A program made the translations under genes and the position numbers. Under the pieces are notes generated by a model. That model had not been told where the DNA came from. It worked only from the letters and a program-made list of their open reading frames with translations, and did not search any database. Positions 36,424 through 40,217 of a stretch of DNA of 40,217 nucleotides are shown here, one piece after another; position 1 is the stretch's first letter, and each line of letters opens with the position of its first letter. The stretch lies in the IMG/VR virus record IMGVR_UViG_3300042154_003418, positions 1 to 40,217 of that record; one strand, given 5' to 3'. The DNA is from a virus.

Positions 36424-36950
36424 GCAGAATAAGCACACTAAGCGCAGCAGCCGTTCGTGCAATGTTTTCGTCAGAAACGTCAGAAACACTAATAATGCTG
36501 CTTACTATTTATGACCCTGAAACGAGTACTACTCCAGTATTTCGTTTTGCAGACACATATACTGGCAGATTAGCTAGCTTAACCACAGATGCAGAAATTG
36601 TATACGGCGTACCCAGTCGTGGCCAAGACTATGTGTTCTTGCCAATGACCCTAAACCTGCCCAGTGAGCAAGACACAGGGGTTGGTACTTGCTCACTTAC
36701 CTTACAATACGTAACACGCGAAGCAATTGAACTTATTCGCACAGAACTAACAAAACCTGTGCGAGTAGGTATTGAACTTGTATTGAGCGGTACGCCCAAT
36801 ACTGTGGAAGCAAGTTTTCCTGGCTTTTATATTACATCAGCTACGTATAATGCGGATGCGATTACTTTTGAGTTAACAATGATTAACTTATCACGTGAAC
36901 CCTTTCCGTGCTATAATTTTATTCCCAGCTACTTTCCAGGACTATTCTAA
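36420..36950 (+). CDS. DUF1833-family minor tail protein
   Basis: A 176-aa protein whose order (ETSETLIMLLTIYDPET, RFADTYTGRLASLTTDAEIVYG, FLPMTLNLPSE, and a terminal LSREPFPCYNFIPSYFPGLF) matches the DUF1833 family, found beside NlpC/P60 genes in tail-tip modules. It takes the position of lambda gpL. TAATG overlap with the next gene. Confidence 0.84.
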   Translation: MSRISTLSAAAVRAMFSSETSETLIMLLTIYDPETSTTPVFRFADTYTGRLASLTTDAEIVYGVPSRGQDYVFLPMTLNLPSEQDTGVGTCSLTLQYVTREAIELIRTELTKPVRVGIELVLSGTPNTVEASFPGFYITSATYNADAITFELTMINLSREPFPCYNFIPSYFPGLF

Positions 36951-39900
36951 TGGATTACAACAAGTACATAGGGTTACCCTACAAAGACAATGGCAGAGAC
37001 ACAAGTGGCGTAGACTGCTGGGGCTTAGCTCGACTATTTTATCAGCAAGAGCTTGGTATTGAATTACCAAGCTATACGGAGCTGTATGCCGGAGCTCACG
37101 ACCCACAAGTTTCACAAGCCCTTGACGCCTACAAGGACACTTGGCAAGATGTTAGTCATGGTGCTGCAGGTGACCTGTGCTTGTTTAATATTTATGGTGA
37201 ACCAGCACACGTGGGTGTGTACATTGGTGAGCGTAAGTTCCTACACGCTCGCGAGGGCCGCGATAGTGTAGTAGAGTCATTGGACAGCGCACAGTGGTCA
37301 AAGCGTTTTGCAGGATTTTACAAGTATACTGCAAAACCATCTGCTATTCAACTAACCGGAGCACCTCATCCACTGCAAACACAAGTCCTATACGACTGGA
37401 CTGTGGCAGGTACCACTGTTAGTGACTTAGCCAATTTTGTAAAACAAAAGTACTCGGTAAGTGATCGCTTAGCCAGTAAACTGGTTATTTTAATCGACGG
37501 AGTACCTGTTGCACAAGACAGTTGGGACACCACTGTGTTGTGTGAAGGTCAAACAGTTGCATATAAGTGTGTGGCCACAGGTCGTAACGCTACACGACTA
37601 CTGTTAACACTGGCTGTTGTTGTGGTATCTGTTAAGTTTGGCCCCCAAGCTGGTCAAGCATTAGCAGGAGTCGGTGCAAGTGCAACTACTGTTGCAGCAT
37701 ACACTGCTGCAGCTAGCATGGCAATTAATATGGCCGGCATGGCATTAGTAAACGCTATTGCACCTGTGCGTATGCCGGGTCAAAATGCTGACCCTGGCAG
37801 CGCAGCAGGCCTAAACCTGTTTACGGGTGCTAGCAATCAGGCAAGTCGTTTTGGCGCAATTCCTGTGGTGCTGGGAAAAATGCGCGTTACAGGCGTACTT
37901 GGTGCCACTCCTTATGTGGATACCCTAACTGACACAAGCTTGTTAAACTTGTTAATTGTGTGGGGCTACGGTCCACTAAAAGTAGACGATATTTGTGTGG
38001 GCACAAACCCAATCAGCAACTACTACAACAAAAAAGATGACGCTGACCTAGAATTTGCACAAGATATTCCACTGCCTGTTACATTATACGGTAACGCAAC
38101 CGATCCAGGTAGCGCTGCAGAAATTGCATTCAACAAATTGTACGGCCGTGATGTTGAACAGCAGCAAGTTAATATTCAGCTTGTAAACAACTCTGAAGAT
38201 GGTAATCCTTGGCAAGAAGTAGCTTTTGCACAAGACAATACCACAGCAGTTGACTTAGCTTTTACTTTTCCAGAAGGCATGCGTCAACTGGTAATCAGCG
38301 GAGATGCCGCAGGTGCTATACAGCAAGCCACAGCAGCAGTTGAAATTCAACTACGCAAGAAAAAATCTGACGGAACTTGGCCAGCCTGGGCCCCTAGACC
38401 AAGCTATGCTTTTGGTGACTATAGTGCACAAACACCCAACTCTGTGGCCTATAGTGACACATTACTTCCTATTCCTGATAGATTTAGTCCTCAAGAAGGC
38501 ATCTACAAAACTTTAACTCAACGACACGTGTATGCACTAAGCGACACCGGTACAATAGTTAAGTTTAGCGGTGCGGCAGCCGATGACTATAATAGTATAA
38601 GCGAGGAGCTATTATCAGAATATAAATCTGGCAGCTATGCTGGATTAGCTGGCAGTGATGCTGATCAAACAACTTATACCATAAACCCAGTATTACCCTT
38701 AAACGGATATAAAAAAATATGTACTGTAATACAGCAGGGCGGTAGTTTATCTAGTATAGAAAACCACCTGTCTTCGTATACAGGATACTATGGTCTAGAA
38801 GCTAACGCTACTCAACTAAATATATTTAATAGCTATAGTGGAGGAGACGAAGGAGGTAGTTACTATCAAGTAAATAACGGTATAAAAGTGGAAATTAAAA
38901 GTGGGGCAATATACGCACTAACTAGTAATCAACCTGTTGCGGGTCAGTCTGTTGTTGTGTTTAATCGCAGCAATCTTACAACTTATGGAGCAGTTGCAGC
39001 CAACAGTGACAGAGCTTGGTCTAAATTCTTGCAAGAAAACGCAGTATGGTCACCAGGGTCTAGCCCTACATTTGATATGACTGTAAATGTAGAGTTTCCA
39101 TATACTGGATACTACCATGTTGAAGCCAGTGCAGACGATGAAGGCACTGTGTACGTAGACAACCGCCAAGTTGTTGGAATACCAATTCCTGGATTTGCAA
39201 GCACCGTTAGTAACTTAGTGTATTTAGAGGAAGGTACTTATCCTGTTAGAGTTTTTGCAAAAAATAGTGGTGGTCCGGCCGGAATAGCTTGTACTATTAC
39301 TTTTAATGAAAACGGTGGCCTAAATAATCTACCAACGCCAGACACTATTTTGGTATTTGGTACTCCTGGATTTTATCACAAACGCAAAGATGCTTTTAAC
39401 TTTGTTTACAAGATCAAAAACTTGTCACAAGGATTTTACGAAGCACGAGTACGTCGTGTAAATGACGATGTAACAGAGCCCGAAAGTTCTCTGAGAAATT
39501 ATAATAAGGTTGCACTACTAAGTGCTACAGCCTATGGTAATGCAATTGACCCGATTACTAACCTGCCGCAGGGGCCAATTAATAAAATACCAAACACTAA
39601 CTTAGCAAAAACAGCTATACGTATACAAAGTACCAGCAAAGCCAACGGTAGTATTGATGGTGTAAATGCCTTAGTACAAACCATATGCCAAGACTGGGAT
39701 CCGTATATGGGGTGGACTCCCAAAGCTACAAGTAATCCTGCTAGTTTATTTGTTTATGTACTAACACATCCTGGCAATGCTTACCGCATTAAAGCACAAG
39801 ATGTTGAGTCTCAAATAGACTTACCAACAATACAAAATTGGCATGGGTACTGTAAAAATCTCAAGTTTGAGTTTAATAGCGTAATTACGCAAACTCAAAG

Positions 39901-40217
39901 CGTAATGGACGTATTACGAGATATTTGTGCAGCAGGTAAAGCTAGTCCAAGTTATGTTGATGGTAAGTGGACTGTTGTGGTTGACCAAGCTCGTCCATAT
40001 GTTACACAGCATTTTACGCCTCACAATAGTTGGGGCTTTGAATCTACCAAATTACTACCAAGGCTGCCGGACGCGTTCCGCGTTACTTTTGCTAACAGCG
40101 ACAAAGCCTATCAAGCAGATGAAATTTTAGTATTTAATTTTGGCAAAACCAAAGCCACAGCAGAAGTATTTGAAGAACTTAGTCTGCCTGGTGTAACCAA
40201 CGCCAAGCAAGCAAAAC
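36950..40217 (+). CDS. NlpC/P60 - gpI-like - gpJ-like tail-tip fusion, 3' end beyond window
   Basis: One frame stays open for 1089 codons to the window edge. Residues about 1-125 are an NlpC/P60 peptidase: GVDCWGLARLFY (catalytic Cys25) and PAHVGVYIGERKFLHA (His in HVGVYIG). About 135-230 is a beta-grasp-like and hydrophobic part resembling lambda gpI (VSDLANFVKQKY, LLTLAVVVVSV). From about 270 (NLFTGASNQASRFGAIPVVLGKMRVTG) it follows host-specificity protein gpJ. Residues about 690-790 include a beta-sandwich insert (VEFPYTGYYHVEASADDEG) like carbohydrate-binding or PA14-type domains. In lambda these are three genes (K, I, J). Confidence 0.86.
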   Translation, partial: MDYNKYIGLPYKDNGRDTSGVDCWGLARLFYQQELGIELPSYTELYAGAHDPQVSQALDAYKDTWQDVSHGAAGDLCLFNIYGEPAHVGVYIGERKFLHAREGRDSVVESLDSAQWSKRFAGFYKYTAKPSAIQLTGAPHPLQTQVLYDWTVAGTTVSDLANFVKQKYSVSDRLASKLVILIDGVPVAQDSWDTTVLCEGQTVAYKCVATGRNATRLLLTLAVVVVSVKFGPQAGQALAGVGASATTVAAYTAAASMAINMAGMALVNAIAPVRMPGQNADPGSAAGLNLFTGASNQASRFGAIPVVLGKMRVTGVLGATPYVDTLTDTSLLNLLIVWGYGPLKVDDICVGTNPISNYYNKKDDADLEFAQDIPLPVTLYGNATDPGSAAEIAFNKLYGRDVEQQQVNIQLVNNSEDGNPWQEVAFAQDNTTAVDLAFTFPEGMRQLVISGDAAGAIQQATAAVEIQLRKKKSDGTWPAWAPRPSYAFGDYSAQTPNSVAYSDTLLPIPDRFSPQEGIYKTLTQRHVYALSDTGTIVKFSGAAADDYNSISEELLSEYKSGSYAGLAGSDADQTTYTINPVLPLNGYKKICTVIQQGGSLSSIENHLSSYTGYYGLEANATQLNIFNSYSGGDEGGSYYQVNNGIKVEIKSGAIYALTSNQPVAGQSVVVFNRSNLTTYGAVAANSDRAWSKFLQENAVWSPGSSPTFDMTVNVEFPYTGYYHVEASADDEGTVYVDNRQVVGIPIPGFASTVSNLVYLEEGTYPVRVFAKNSGGPAGIACTITFNENGGLNNLPTPDTILVFGTPGFYHKRKDAFNFVYKIKNLSQGFYEARVRRVNDDVTEPESSLRNYNKVALLSATAYGNAIDPITNLPQGPINKIPNTNLAKTAIRIQSTSKANGSIDGVNALVQTICQDWDPYMGWTPKATSNPASLFVYVLTHPGNAYRIKAQDVESQIDLPTIQNWHGYCKNLKFEFNSVITQTQSVMDVLRDICAAGKASPSYVDGKWTVVVDQARPYVTQHFTPHNSWGFESTKLLPRLPDAFRVTFANSDKAYQADEILVFNFGKTKATAEVFEELSLPGVTNAKQAK

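Overview
The window looks like part of a tailed double-stranded DNA phage genome with siphovirus (HK97/lambda-like) morphology. This rests on an ordered morphogenesis module: terminase small and large subunits, an HNH nuclease, portal, a fused prohead protease-scaffold-capsid, head-tail connector, tail terminator, tail tube, frameshifted tail chaperones, tape measure, a DUF1833-type protein and an NlpC/P60-gpJ giant. Promoters match the bacterial sigma-70 consensus and many genes carry purine-rich ribosome binding sites, so the host is a bacterium. A secreted SleB-type wall hydrolase fits a Gram-negative host but does not prove it. No int, cI or tRNA was seen.

Layout. (1) 1-2014, leftward: a truncated gene, UV-damage endonuclease UvsE, a zinc-ribbon protein, a dATP/dGTP diphosphohydrolase-like protein and a small protein. 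(2) 2059-11962, rightward: SleB hydrolase, metallophosphoesterase, ThyX and a tightly overlapping train of small genes, many of a kind found across environmental phages. It ends with a MazG-like pyrophosphohydrolase, a structured leader RNA, an unknown 337-aa protein and a small helix-turn-helix (HTH) protein. (3) 11963-14014: 2 kb with no credible gene, full of nested inverted repeats. I read its core as a leftward non-coding RNA of about 1.4 kb, with a promoter near 13.7 kb and a terminator at 12.3 kb. (4) 14015-20873, leftward: an accessory region of small genes (three more copies of the HTH protein, a PQ-loop membrane protein, a DEDDh exonuclease, a SprT-like metalloprotease, a HAD phosphatase, small membrane proteins). 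It looks more AT-rich than its flanks. It is studded with rightward promoter / TTGGCGC / stem-loop cassettes that face the 3' ends of the genes. (5) 21016-40217, rightward: a packaging-site-like inverted repeat, then the morphogenesis module, which runs off the right edge inside the tail-tip protein.

How the parts may work together: UvsE, ThyX, MazG-like and dATP/dGTP-diphosphohydrolase-like proteins suggest DNA repair and management of the nucleotide pool. Most small genes are chained by ATGA or TAATG overlaps into long operons restarted by internal promoters. Regulation looks unusually rich: eight promoters with a common design, paired TGTAACAG sites, a five-unit 20-bp repeat in front of a promoter that lacks a -35 box, several genes whose ATG sits 6-7 nt after the -10 box (leaderless mRNAs), a -1 frameshift site, and an in-frame internal start. 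The strongest candidates for something undescribed are the large structured RNA and the repeated promoter-stem-loop cassettes. All family assignments come from reading the sequence; no database search was run.
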